Part shown: one piece after another, positions 1 through 6,772 of the stretch | Layout: every line of letters begins with the position of its first letter | Position numbering within the stretch: the first letter of the stretch is position 1 | Source: Kineosphaera sp039812485 | GTDB taxonomy: Bacteria; Actinomycetota; Actinomycetes; Actinomycetales; Dermatophilaceae | DNA: 13,863 nucleotides | NCBI GenBank assembly: GCA_039812485.1 | Contig: JBDIAP010000103.1 | Span: 1-13,863, forward strand | Direction of reading: 5' to 3' | The notes under the pieces: generated by a model | What the model was told of the DNA's origin: nothing | The model's input: the letters and a program-made list of their open reading frames with translations, nothing else | Database searches by the model: none | Made by a program: the position numbers and the translations under genes

Positions 1-42
1 CCCTCCGTGCGCGGCCCGACGCGCCCGGCGCGGGCGGCCCGC

Positions 43-870
43 TCAGGCGCCGCCCGCGGCGTGCTCGGGCTCCCCGGGCGCGGCATCGTCGCTGCGCAAC
101 AGGGCCAGGGCCCCGGCGAGGGCGAGGACGAGCCCGAGGGCCACGAGCCAGATCGTGCCCTCGCGCGGCTCCTCGTGCAGCAGGGTCCAGCCGATGACGG
201 CCGGCACGAGCGTCGACATGAGGTAGTTGGTGCCGAGCACGGCCACGGCGTGCGCGCCCTTGAGCCCGATCGTCAGGTGCACCTGCCCGAGCACGAGCCC
301 CGCGACGAGCAGGAACGCGGCGATCCACGACAGCAGCGGCCACTGCCAAGGCCGCCACATCGACAGCGCCGGGTCAGCGACGAGCAATCGGGCGGTGATC
401 GCGCTGATCGCGAAGCCCGTGCCCGCGAAGAGCCCGCTGATTCCCGGCGGCAGCTTGACGAGCAGCGCGACCAGGCACGCCCCGACGGTGGCCCCGATGA
501 CGACGAGATGGATGGGCTCGATCGGCACGGCGGGCCCCGGCACGGTCGTCATCGCCAGAGCGACGATGCCGCCGATGACGGCGAGGATCGCGACCGCATC
601 CCGGGGGCCGATGCGCCGCGTGCCGGCGACGTGCTGGATGACCGCCGTGACGGCCAGGCCCCCGACGACGCAGGCCTGCACGATGAGCAACGGCAGATGC
701 TGCCGCGCCGCCAGCGTGAAGACGAACCCGGCCCCCTGGCATGCGGTCCCGATCCACCACGCCGGCGAGGCCAGCGCCCCGCCCTCGGACTGGGCGCCGT
801 CGGAGAGTCGAGCGCCGGCGATGCCGTAGGCGAGCACGCCGATGACGAGCGCCAGGACCGAGAGAAGCAC
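43..870 (-). CDS. DMT/EamA-like multi-spanning membrane transporter
   Basis: The 275-residue product is nearly all hydrophobic helix. About nine to ten membrane segments can be placed, near residues 2-20, 35-56, 58-81, 91-110, 120-138, 144-165, 178-199, 206-231 and 240-259, followed by a short acidic, Ala/Gly-rich cytoplasmic tail. Length and helix count fit the drug/metabolite transporter (DMT, EamA) superfamily, whose members usually have ten helices in two repeats; the substrate cannot be read from the sequence. The start is the GTG at 870, because a TAGGTT -10 box lies exactly six bases upstream, which predicts a leaderless mRNA. It follows the symporter gene on the same strand after 79 bp, but the promoter and an intervening hairpin suggest separate transcription. 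It could instead be an unclassified conserved membrane protein; the transporter call is moderately secure. Confidence 0.7.
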   Translation of the reverse strand: MLLSVLALVIGVLAYGIAGARLSDGAQSEGGALASPAWWIGTACQGAGFVFTLAARQHLPLLIVQACVVGGLAVTAVIQHVAGTRRIGPRDAVAILAVIGGIVALAMTTVPGPAVPIEPIHLVVIGATVGACLVALLVKLPPGISGLFAGTGFAISAITARLLVADPALSMWRPWQWPLLSWIAAFLLVAGLVLGQVHLTIGLKGAHAVAVLGTNYLMSTLVPAVIGWTLLHEEPREGTIWLVALGLVLALAGALALLRSDDAAPGEPEHAAGGA

Positions 871-876
871 CCGGTC

Positions 877-882
877 AACCTA
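877..882 (-). promoter_or_regulatory. -10 box of leaderless promoter for the DMT transporter
   Basis: Read on the minus strand this is TAGGTT, matching TANNNT, followed by exactly six bases and the GTG start codon. No Shine-Dalgarno sequence lies between. No convincing -35 hexamer is visible at 16-18 bp upstream. Confidence 0.55.
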
Positions 883-909
883 CCCTTGCGCGGTCCCGCG
901 CACCGGCTC

Positions 910-943
910 GGCGGCCCCGCCGACACTGCCGGCAGGGACCGCC
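910..943 (-). terminator. possible terminator hairpin after the SLC13 symporter gene
   Basis: GGCGGCCCC (910-918) can pair with GGGACCGCC (935-943), nine pairs including one G-T. The loop contains the palindrome CTGCCGGCAG. It begins a few bases past the symporter stop codon. There is no T-tract, as is common in high-GC actinobacteria, so the call rests on position and stem alone. Confidence 0.35.
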
Positions 944-949
944 GGGGCG

Positions 950-2548
950 TCAGCCCAGCCCCACCATCCGCGCCACGACCGGCAGCACGAGGATGATGAG
1001 GATCGCGCCGATGATGTCGAAGCTGATGCCGGAGCGGATCATGCGGGTGATCGGCACGACGCCGGAGCCGTAGACGATCGCGTTCTGCGGCGTCGAGACG
1101 GGCAGCATGAAGCCGAACGACGCCCCAAAGGTCGCGGCGAGCGCCGGCACGAGCGGGTCGACGCCGGTCGCGACGGCGAGCGGGATGATGATCGGCACCG
1201 TCACGGCGGCGGCGGCGGTGTTGCTCGTCGTCTCGGAGATGAGGATCGCGAGCAGCACGGCGAAGACCGTCAGCGCGGCCATGCTCGTCACGCCGAAGGT
1301 GTCGGCAGCGGCCGTGCCGATCGTCTTCGCCAGGCCGGTGTCGTCGAGCATCGCCCCGAAGATGATGCCGGTGCCGAAGAGGATGATCGTGCCCCAGTCG
1401 ATCTTGGCGGCCTCGTCCCACGTGATCGTGAAGCGACGCTCCTTCCAGTCGACGGGCAGCATGAAGAGCAGACTCGCGCCGACGACAGCGACGATGCCCT
1501 CGTTGAGGCGGTCACCGATGACCGAGGCCACGGGGTGGTCGTCGCCGAAGAAGATGTTGAGCACCGAGGGCAGCAGCCATCCGACGACCGTGACCGAGAA
1601 CGCGATGATCGTGTTGCGCTCGGCGCGGCTCAGCGGCCCGAGGGCGGCCTTCTGCTCGGCGAGGAACTCCTCCACGCCTTCGAGCTTGCGGATCTCCGGC
1701 TTGTTGATGAACGTGAGGATCGCCGCGAGCGCGAAGAACATCACCGTGCAGATGGGGAAGGCGACGGCGAACCACTGGCCGAAGTTGATCGTCTTGCCGG
1801 TCGCCTCCTCGATGAGGCCGCGACCGATGAGGTTCGGGGGCGAACCGACGGGGGTGAGCAGCCCGCCGACGCTGGCGGAGTAGGCGAGCATGAGCATGAA
1901 AGCGGTCGCGACCTTGAGCTTCGTCGGGTCGAAGCCCGGGTCGACGTCGCCGCGCTCCTGCAGCAGCCGGGCGATGACCGCGACGATGCCGATCGCGGTC
2001 GGCAGCAGCATGGCGACCGTGGCGGTGTTGGAGACGAAGGCCGACAGCACGCAGGTGACGGTGCCGAAGGCGAGCAGCACGCGCATCGTCGACTTGCCGA
2101 CCCCGGGCAGCCCGAGCAGCCAGAACGCGATCCGCCGCGCGACGCCATGCATCATCATCGCCTGGGCCAGGATGAACGCCCCGATGAACGTGAAGACCGT
2201 CGTCGACCCGAACGGCGCGAGCGCATCCTTGGCGGGAACGACCCCGAAGAAGACGATCGCGCAGACCCCGATGAGCCCGCCGACGGGGATGGGCACGGGC
2301 TCGGTGATCCACAGCACGATGACGCCGACGAGGATCGCGGCGAGCTGATGCTGCGCCGTGTCGATCCCCAACGGGAGGAAGAGGAAGACGATCGTCAAGA
2401 GCGGCGCGAGGAACCAGCCGCTCGTCTGCCGGAACCTCTCGACGCGCTCCTCGGCGTCGCTGAGCTTCTCGCCGCCGAGGGCGGAGCGGTTGCCGAGAAG
2501 CACTGCCTCGACGTCGGTCCACCCTTCGCGGGTCGCGTTGTTGGCCAT
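950..2548 (-). CDS. SLC13/DASS-family anion:sodium symporter (dicarboxylate transporter)
   Basis: The 532-residue membrane protein shows the repeated signature of the divalent anion:Na+ symporter (DASS, SLC13) family. There are two Ser-Asn-Thr motifs, one in each repeat, at about residues 173-175 (SNTATVAMLLP) and 442-444 (TSNTAAAAVTVP). Each is followed by a second ligand/sodium-site loop, TPVGSPPN at 232-239 and PVSTPQNAIVYGSG at 483-496. A hydrophilic N-terminus of about 45 residues precedes the first helix. Family members import succinate, malate, tartrate, citrate or sulfate. The adjacent LysR regulator and tartrate/malate-type dehydrogenase make a C4 hydroxy-dicarboxylate the best guess here, by inference. 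The ATG at 2548 is fixed by AAGGAG five bases upstream. Length and both signature halves are complete, so the gene looks intact. Confidence 0.9.
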   Translation of the reverse strand: MANNATREGWTDVEAVLLGNRSALGGEKLSDAEERVERFRQTSGWFLAPLLTIVFLFLPLGIDTAQHQLAAILVGVIVLWITEPVPIPVGGLIGVCAIVFFGVVPAKDALAPFGSTTVFTFIGAFILAQAMMMHGVARRIAFWLLGLPGVGKSTMRVLLAFGTVTCVLSAFVSNTATVAMLLPTAIGIVAVIARLLQERGDVDPGFDPTKLKVATAFMLMLAYSASVGGLLTPVGSPPNLIGRGLIEEATGKTINFGQWFAVAFPICTVMFFALAAILTFINKPEIRKLEGVEEFLAEQKAALGPLSRAERNTIIAFSVTVVGWLLPSVLNIFFGDDHPVASVIGDRLNEGIVAVVGASLLFMLPVDWKERRFTITWDEAAKIDWGTIILFGTGIIFGAMLDDTGLAKTIGTAAADTFGVTSMAALTVFAVLLAILISETTSNTAAAAVTVPIIIPLAVATGVDPLVPALAATFGASFGFMLPVSTPQNAIVYGSGVVPITRMIRSGISFDIIGAILIILVLPVVARMVGLG

Positions 2549-2553
2549 GATGT

Positions 2554-2559
2554 CTCCTT
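2554..2559 (-). promoter_or_regulatory. strong Shine-Dalgarno of the SLC13 symporter gene
   Basis: AAGGAG on the minus strand, five bases before the ATG at 2548, within GGAGAAGGAGACATC. It fixes the start and contrasts with the leaderless genes in the window. Confidence 0.75.
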
Positions 2560-2638
2560 CTCCGATCCACGCCGTTGTGTTCTGTCACCCTGTCCCGTCC
2601 CGCCGTCCGCGTCCAGGACGCAACTCCTGCCACGCGCA

Positions 2639-2644
2639 TAGGCT
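2639..2644 (+). promoter_or_regulatory. -10 box of leaderless promoter for the LysR-type regulator gene
   Basis: TAGGCT followed by exactly six bases and then the ATG at 2651. No Shine-Dalgarno is present. The predicted transcript starts at the A of the start codon. A partial -35 (GGAC core) may lie around 2616-2621. Confidence 0.55.
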
Positions 2645-2650
2645 TGGACT

Positions 2651-3553
2651 ATGGACGGCCCTCGACTGGAGACCCGGCAGCTGCGCTACTTCCTCGCCGT
2701 GGCCGAGCACGGCACGTTCACACGGGCAGCCGACGCGCTGCACATCGCCCAGCCGTCGCTCTCGCAGGCCATCGCCAAGCTCGAGCAGCAGTTCGGGCTC
2801 CCGCTCTTCCACCGTGTCGGCCGTCGGGTCGTGCTCAGCGAGGCCGGCCGCGACCTGCTCGAGCCGTGCCGGCGCGCGCTGCGCACGATGCAGGCCGCCG
2901 AGGACGCCGTGCTCGGCAGCAGGGAGGCCCGGCGGGGCCGGCTCGTCATCGCGGCGATGCCCAGCCCGGGCATCGCGCCGGGCGCCGAGCTCATCTCGGC
3001 GTTCACGGCGGCTCACCCCGCGGCGTCGGTGTCGGTCGTCGGCGGCTGGACGGCCGAGGAGGTCACCGCCCTCGTCACACAGGGCAACGTCGAGATCGGC
3101 CTCATCGCGGCGGCCCGGCTGCGACGCGACCGCGAGCTGGTCGTCCTGCCGCTCGGCTCCCAGCCGCTCGTGCTCGTCTCCCGGCGCCCCGGCCCCCGCC
3201 CCGAGCTGGACGAGCTCACGGCCTCCGACCTGCGCGGTTGCCGCCTCATCACGTCACATCCGGGCAGCCTCATCCGCCAGATCGTCGACGACGTCATCGC
3301 GGGTCAGGAGGACGTGTCGATCGTTTGCGAGGTCGACCACCGCTCGATGATCGTGCCGCTCGTGCTCGCCGGCGCGGGCGAGGCGCTCCTGGCGGCCGGC
3401 TGGGAAGAACTCTCGACGCACGCCGGGTTGCGCGCCCGCCCACTCATCGGGGCGCCCCAGCTGTGGACGGCGGCGATCTGCCGGGCCGAGGGTCTGACGC
3501 CGCTGGCGCAGGACTTCTTGCGCACGATCTCGCAGGTCACGCGGCTGCCATAG
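2651..3553 (+). CDS. LysR-family transcriptional regulator
   Basis: The 300-residue product has the standard LysR layout and length. An N-terminal winged helix-turn-helix (TFTRAADALHIAQPSLSQAI at residues 22-41, then the wing near LFHRVGRRVVLSEAG) is followed by a linker helix and a periplasmic-binding-protein-like effector domain from about residue 94 to the end. It is divergent from the SLC13 symporter gene (102 bp between starts) and 116 bp upstream of the dehydrogenase gene on the same strand. The family usually regulates neighbouring or divergent genes in response to a small metabolite, so it probably controls dicarboxylate uptake and oxidation (inference). E. coli DmlR/DmlA is a comparable LysR-with-D-malate-dehydrogenase pair. 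The ATG at 2651 is supported by a -10 box six bases upstream. Confidence 0.92.
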   Translation: MDGPRLETRQLRYFLAVAEHGTFTRAADALHIAQPSLSQAIAKLEQQFGLPLFHRVGRRVVLSEAGRDLLEPCRRALRTMQAAEDAVLGSREARRGRLVIAAMPSPGIAPGAELISAFTAAHPAASVSVVGGWTAEEVTALVTQGNVEIGLIAAARLRRDRELVVLPLGSQPLVLVSRRPGPRPELDELTASDLRGCRLITSHPGSLIRQIVDDVIAGQEDVSIVCEVDHRSMIVPLVLAGAGEALLAAGWEELSTHAGLRARPLIGAPQLWTAAICRAEGLTPLAQDFLRTISQVTRLP

Positions 3554-3610
3554 GCCGATCCGATGAACGGTATCGCCACCCTGTCTTGGACCGCACCCCG
3601 GCCGCGCCGG

Positions 3611-3629
3611 TTGACTGTGGCCGACACAG
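3611..3629 (+). promoter_or_regulatory. candidate LysR-type operator (T-N11-A dyad) upstream of the dehydrogenase gene
   Basis: CTGTG (3615-3619), five bases, CACAG (3625-3629) form a perfect 15-bp dyad whose T and A are 11 bases apart, the geometry known for LysR-family binding boxes. A TTGACT -35-like hexamer at 3611-3616 overlaps its left arm. I see no good -10 at the matching distance. It ends 40 bp before the dehydrogenase start. Confidence 0.45.
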
Positions 3630-3656
3630 CAGCATCGCAGCGCGACCCGCACCGGC

Positions 3657-3662
3657 AAGGAG
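3657..3662 (+). promoter_or_regulatory. Shine-Dalgarno that decides the dehydrogenase start
   Basis: AAGGAG seven bases before the ATG at 3670. The open frame extends far upstream of this point, over the whole LysR gene, so this site is what places the true start. Confidence 0.75.
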
Positions 3663-3669
3663 CCAGCAC

Positions 3670-4743
3670 ATGAGCACCACCTTCAGCATCGCGACGATCC
3701 CCGCCGACGGCATCGGCAAGGAGGTCGTCGCCGCCGGCCAGGCCGTGCTCGAGCACATCGCCGCCACGTCCGACGACCTGGCCTTCGAATTCACCGAATA
3801 CCCCTGGGGTTCGGACTACTACGAGCAGCACGGCGTCATGATGGCCGCGGACGGTCTCGAGCGGCTCAGGGGGCACGACGCGATCTACTTCGGCGCGGTC
3901 GGCTGGCCGACCCTGCCCGACCACGTCACGCTGTGGGGCCTGCGGCTCAACATCGCGCAGAACTTCGACCAGTGGGCCAACGTGCGCCCCGTGAAGTTCC
4001 TGCCGGGAGTCACCTCACCGCTGCGCAAGGCCGACGACGTCGAGCTCGACTGGGTGTGCGTGCGCGAGAACTCCGAGGGCGAATACGCCGGCATCGGCGG
4101 CCGCAACTTCTCCGGTCGCGGCGCGGGCCAGGAGTTCGCGGTGCAGTCCGCGCTGTTCAGCGAATACGGCACCGAGCGCATCATCCGGTTCGCCTTCGAT
4201 CTGGCCCGCACCCGCACCAAGAAGAAGGTGTCGTCGGTGACGAAGAGCAACGCCCAGCAATACGGCTTCGTCATGTGGGACGAGATCTTCGAGCGCGTCG
4301 CCGCGGACTACCCCGACGTCGAGACCGAGAAGGTGCTCGTCGACGCGATGGCCGCGAAGTTCGTGCTGCACCCCGAGGACCTGTCGGTCGTCGTGGCCTC
4401 CAACCTGCACGCCGACATCCTCTCCGACCTCGGCAGCGCCCTCGCCGGGAGCCTCGGCCTGGCCTCGAGCGCGAACCTCAACCCGGAGCGGCGCTTCCCG
4501 AGCATGTTCGAGCCGGTGCACGGCTCGGCGCCCGACATCGCCGGTCAGGGCATCAGCAACCCGATCGGCGCCATCGAGAGCGCCGCGCTCATGCTCGAGC
4601 ACCTCGGCCGCCCCGACGAGGCCAAGCAGCTGCAGCTCGCCGTCGAGCGCACGACAGCCGCAGGGGTGCTGACCCGCGACGTCGGCGGCACCGCGACGAC
4701 CGACGAGGTCACGGCCGCGGTCATCGCCAACTACGGCGACTGA
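3670..4743 (+). CDS. tartrate / D-malate dehydrogenase (isocitrate/isopropylmalate dehydrogenase family)
   Basis: The 357-residue enzyme belongs to the NAD-dependent beta-decarboxylating dehydrogenases. Visible motifs are the substrate-binding RENSEGEYAGIGG (132-144), catalytic Lys192 in VTKSNA, Asp225 in VDAMAAKF, metal-ligand aspartates in SNLHADILSDLGSALAG (D249, D253), and the NAD-binding EPVHGSAPDIAGQGISNPIG (281-300). The sequence, including PWGSDYY and GAVGWP near the N-terminus, resembles the tartrate dehydrogenase/decarboxylase-D-malate dehydrogenase branch (TtuC, DmlA) more than LeuB. These enzymes oxidise D-malate to pyruvate and CO2, or tartrate to oxaloglycolate; the real substrate is not decided by sequence. 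The neighbouring regulator and dicarboxylate symporter favour a catabolic role over leucine synthesis. The start is fixed by a Shine-Dalgarno seven bases upstream. Confidence 0.9.
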   Translation: MSTTFSIATIPADGIGKEVVAAGQAVLEHIAATSDDLAFEFTEYPWGSDYYEQHGVMMAADGLERLRGHDAIYFGAVGWPTLPDHVTLWGLRLNIAQNFDQWANVRPVKFLPGVTSPLRKADDVELDWVCVRENSEGEYAGIGGRNFSGRGAGQEFAVQSALFSEYGTERIIRFAFDLARTRTKKKVSSVTKSNAQQYGFVMWDEIFERVAADYPDVETEKVLVDAMAAKFVLHPEDLSVVVASNLHADILSDLGSALAGSLGLASSANLNPERRFPSMFEPVHGSAPDIAGQGISNPIGAIESAALMLEHLGRPDEAKQLQLAVERTTAAGVLTRDVGGTATTDEVTAAVIANYGD

Positions 4744-4780
4744 CCCCCAGCCCGCCGCCCGCAACGCCGGCCTCACCCGA

Positions 4781-4855
4781 CGCCGAGGGCTGGGGTTCGC
4801 GCCGAGAGCACGTGCCGGAGCACGAACCCTCGGTGCGAAACCCCAGCCCTCGGCG
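4781..4855. terminator. 75-nt near-perfect hairpin between convergent genes (probable bidirectional terminator)
   Basis: CGCCGAGGGCTGGGGTT (4781-4797) is the exact reverse complement of the bases at 4839-4855. Pairing continues inward: CGCGCCGAG (798-806 of the 4000s) with CTCGGTGCG (4829-4837, one G-T), with one bulged A, and then CGTGC with GCACG around a CGGA loop (4811-4824). The element lies between the dehydrogenase stop at 4743 and the mutarotase stop at 4900, which face each other. It has no long T-tract. The unusual length leaves open a dispersed palindromic repeat family as an alternative. Confidence 0.7.
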
Positions 4856-4899
4856 GTTTGGGTGGGCCTGTCTCGGGCGCCGCTGAGGCACCCGCGGGG

Positions 4900-5784
4900 C
4901 TACAGCGCCTGCGCGCGCAGCGTGGTGCTCAGCGTGTGGGAGGCGCCGGGCTCGAGCACGACGTGCTGGTTGAGGGCGTTGCCGGCCTCGACGCACACGA
5001 ACCCGCGCCACGCGTCGCCGATGTCGGCGGCCTCGGCGGCCTTGGCCTCCCAGGGGTTCCACACGATCGTGCTACCGGAGCCGTCCTTGGTGACGACGAT
5101 GCGCCGGCCCGCGGCCTCGTCGACGACGTCGACCTGACCCGCGTGCCCGTAGACGCGGTCGGTCTGGCGCGTGAGCCGCAGGTCGCCGGACTGGGCGTTG
5201 ACCGCGCGACCACCGGGCGTCTTGTCGGCGTAGCGCGACCCGTCGAGCCCTTCGATCGCGATCGTCGCGACGTCCGACACCGCCACGTAGGTGTGCAGCG
5301 CCTCCTCGAGATCGAGCCCCTCGGCACCGGCGGTCACGGTGAGCGCGACGGTCAGCTCCGGCCCGACCCGCACGGTGTATTCGGCGCGGACGTCGGCCGG
5401 TTCACCGTCGGGCACGTCGGCGTCGGCGCCGTCGAGGGTGAACCGCAGCACGATGTCGTCGCCGTCGGCGCTCGCGTCGGCGAGCGTCCACTCGGCGGTG
5501 CGGAACCAGCCGTGGGCACCCGGCTTGTCCTTCTTGCGCCCAGGCCCGAACCACGGCGCGCACAAGGGGATTCCCCCGCGGATCGCCGCCCCCGCCGCGT
5601 AGCGGGACGTCGGGCTCACCCACAACACCTCGTCGCCGCCGGCGGGCCGCCACGACGTGACCTGTGCGCCTTGCCGATAGATCTGGGCGCTCGCGGCCGG
5701 CGTCTGCACGGCGACCCCGTCCAATCCGCCCTCGCCCTGCGCCAGGCTCACCCCGGCGGGAAGCGTCTGCTCACTCTGCGTCAT
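4900..5784 (-). CDS. D-hexose-6-phosphate mutarotase (aldose 1-epimerase fold, YeaD/YMR099C-like)
   Basis: The 294-residue protein matches the glucose-6-phosphate 1-epimerase group, which interconverts alpha and beta anomers of phosphorylated hexoses in the cytoplasm. Family landmarks in order: YRQGAQVTSW (36-45), LWVSP (54-58), RGGIPLCAPWFGPG (69-82) with the phosphate-binding arginine, HGWFR (91-95), the catalytic histidine region LHTYVAVSD (His164), VWNPW (241-245), and the catalytic glutamate in FVCVEAGN (Glu266). The length is normal for the family and both catalytic residues are present. The ATG at 5784 has a TAACGT -10 box six bases upstream and a TTCGCA -35-like element 17 bp further. 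The inositol-phosphatase-family gene lies 89 bp upstream on the same strand; the separate promoter argues against a tight operon. Confidence 0.88.
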   Translation of the reverse strand: MTQSEQTLPAGVSLAQGEGGLDGVAVQTPAASAQIYRQGAQVTSWRPAGGDEVLWVSPTSRYAAGAAIRGGIPLCAPWFGPGRKKDKPGAHGWFRTAEWTLADASADGDDIVLRFTLDGADADVPDGEPADVRAEYTVRVGPELTVALTVTAGAEGLDLEEALHTYVAVSDVATIAIEGLDGSRYADKTPGGRAVNAQSGDLRLTRQTDRVYGHAGQVDVVDEAAGRRIVVTKDGSGSTIVWNPWEAKAAEAADIGDAWRGFVCVEAGNALNQHVVLEPGASHTLSTTLRAQAL

Positions 5785-5790
5785 GCTTCG

Positions 5791-5819
5791 ACGTTAAGGC
5801 CAGAGTCGTTGTCTGCGAA
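5791..5819 (-). promoter_or_regulatory. leaderless promoter of the mutarotase gene
   Basis: On the minus strand: TTCGCA (5819-5814), a 17-bp spacer, TAACGT (5796-5791), six bases, ATG. This is the most complete promoter of its type in the window, with four of six -35 bases matching TTGACA and a full TANNNT. No Shine-Dalgarno precedes the ATG. Confidence 0.6.
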
Positions 5820-5873
5820 CGTCCCTCGCACACAACGTGCGTCTGTGTCGGGTCGTTGCCCGCGGCGGGTGCC

Positions 5874-6653
5874 TCAGCCCAGCTGCGCGACGACGTATTC
5901 CCACGCCTGCGGGCTCGCCGCGGCGATGAGCTGCGCAGGCACCTCGCCGGGATGCCTCCCCGGCACGTAGCGGGTGCCGTCGGCATGCCGCACGACGCCC
6001 CCGACCTCCTCGGTCATGAGGCTCCCGGCGGCGTGGTCCCACGGCAGCCCCCGCGAGTAGGCGATCGCGTCGACCCGCCCCTGCGCGAGCCACGGGTAGT
6101 CGACGCCGCAACACCAGGCGGTCGGCCCGAAGGTCAGCGTGCCGTGCGGACCCTCCTGCGCGGGGCGCGAGGTGACGGCCGTGAAGGTCGCGGGGTCGAG
6201 TGCGGGGGCGGCGCGCCCCACCGGCTCCCCGTTGCACGTCACGCCCTCGCCGCGCTCGGCGACATAGGCCAGCCGATGCTCGGGCTGCCAGATCCAGCCC
6301 CGCACGCATTCGCCCTCGCGCAACTCGGCGACCATGACGGCGTAGTCGGCGCGGCCGTGGACGAAGTTCTTCGTGCCGTCGACGGGGTCGATGACCCAGG
6401 CGTGCGCGGCGTCGGCGAGCCGGCCCAGCAGGGACGGGTCGGCGGCGGTGGCCTCCTCACCGACGATGATCGCGTCCGGGTGCTCGGTGCGCAGCGCCTG
6501 CGTGATGAGCACCTCGGCCTCGCGGTCGGCGACGGTGACGAGGTCGCCGGGGTTCTTCTCCATGACTTGCTCGGAGCTCAGACTCCGAAACCGGGGGGTG
6601 ACGACCTGTGCGGCGACGTCTTGCATGAGGGCGAGCACGGAGTCTGTGTCCAC
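5874..6653 (-). CDS. inositol monophosphatase family protein
   Basis: The 259-residue protein carries the full Mg2+-dependent inositol-monophosphatase/FBPase signature: EKNPGDLVTVADREAE (32-47), VGEE (64-67), WVIDPVDGTKNFVHG (86-100) with metal ligands Asp89 and Asp92, and WDHAAGSLM (205-213) with the third metal aspartate. The length is typical. The family dephosphorylates inositol-1-phosphate, but close relatives act on histidinol phosphate (HisN), 3'-phosphoadenosine 5'-phosphate or fructose-1,6-bisphosphate, so the substrate is open. The start is the GTG at 6653: a weak -10-like GACGGT lies six bases upstream and a G-rich tract directly precedes it. The next in-frame ATG (residue 10) would cut into the first helix. 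It shares a strand with the downstream mutarotase gene, which has its own promoter. Confidence 0.88.
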   Translation of the reverse strand: MDTDSVLALMQDVAAQVVTPRFRSLSSEQVMEKNPGDLVTVADREAEVLITQALRTEHPDAIIVGEEATAADPSLLGRLADAAHAWVIDPVDGTKNFVHGRADYAVMVAELREGECVRGWIWQPEHRLAYVAERGEGVTCNGEPVGRAAPALDPATFTAVTSRPAQEGPHGTLTFGPTAWCCGVDYPWLAQGRVDAIAYSRGLPWDHAAGSLMTEEVGGVVRHADGTRYVPGRHPGEVPAQLIAAASPQAWEYVVAQLG

Positions 6654-6717
6654 GCCCCCACCGTCTCACAGGGCCAGGCGCCACAGGTCGCTCGGTGCTC
6701 TCCCCCGGGCCGAAAGC

Positions 6718-6761
6718 CAGCGGCGGTCGGTGCCGTGAACTCACAGCATTAACCGCCGCTG
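6718..6761 (-). terminator. inverted repeat downstream of the unknown membrane protein gene
   Basis: CAGCGGCGGT (6718-6727) and ACCGCCGCTG (6752-6761) are exact reverse complements around a 24-nt loop, which contains the small palindrome GTGAACTCAC. It starts 11 bases past the stop of the 6773-7531 gene and lies before the phosphatase start. A terminator is the simplest reading; the long loop and lack of T-tract keep confidence low. Confidence 0.4.
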
Positions 6762-6772
6762 TCTTTGGCGAG

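Noticed and set aside
2575..2588. Second LysR box between the symporter and regulator genes
   Set aside because: TTGTG...TCAC shares only half-site letters with the 3615-3629 dyad, and the T-N11-A positions do not coincide with its GTG/CAC symmetry, so I do not list it as a site.
842..2641. 599-codon plus-strand frame opposite the SLC13 symporter gene
   Set aside because: Its product is Arg/Asp/Glu/Gly-rich low-complexity sequence, as expected from the antisense of a GC-rich membrane-protein gene; the minus-strand product has clear family motifs.
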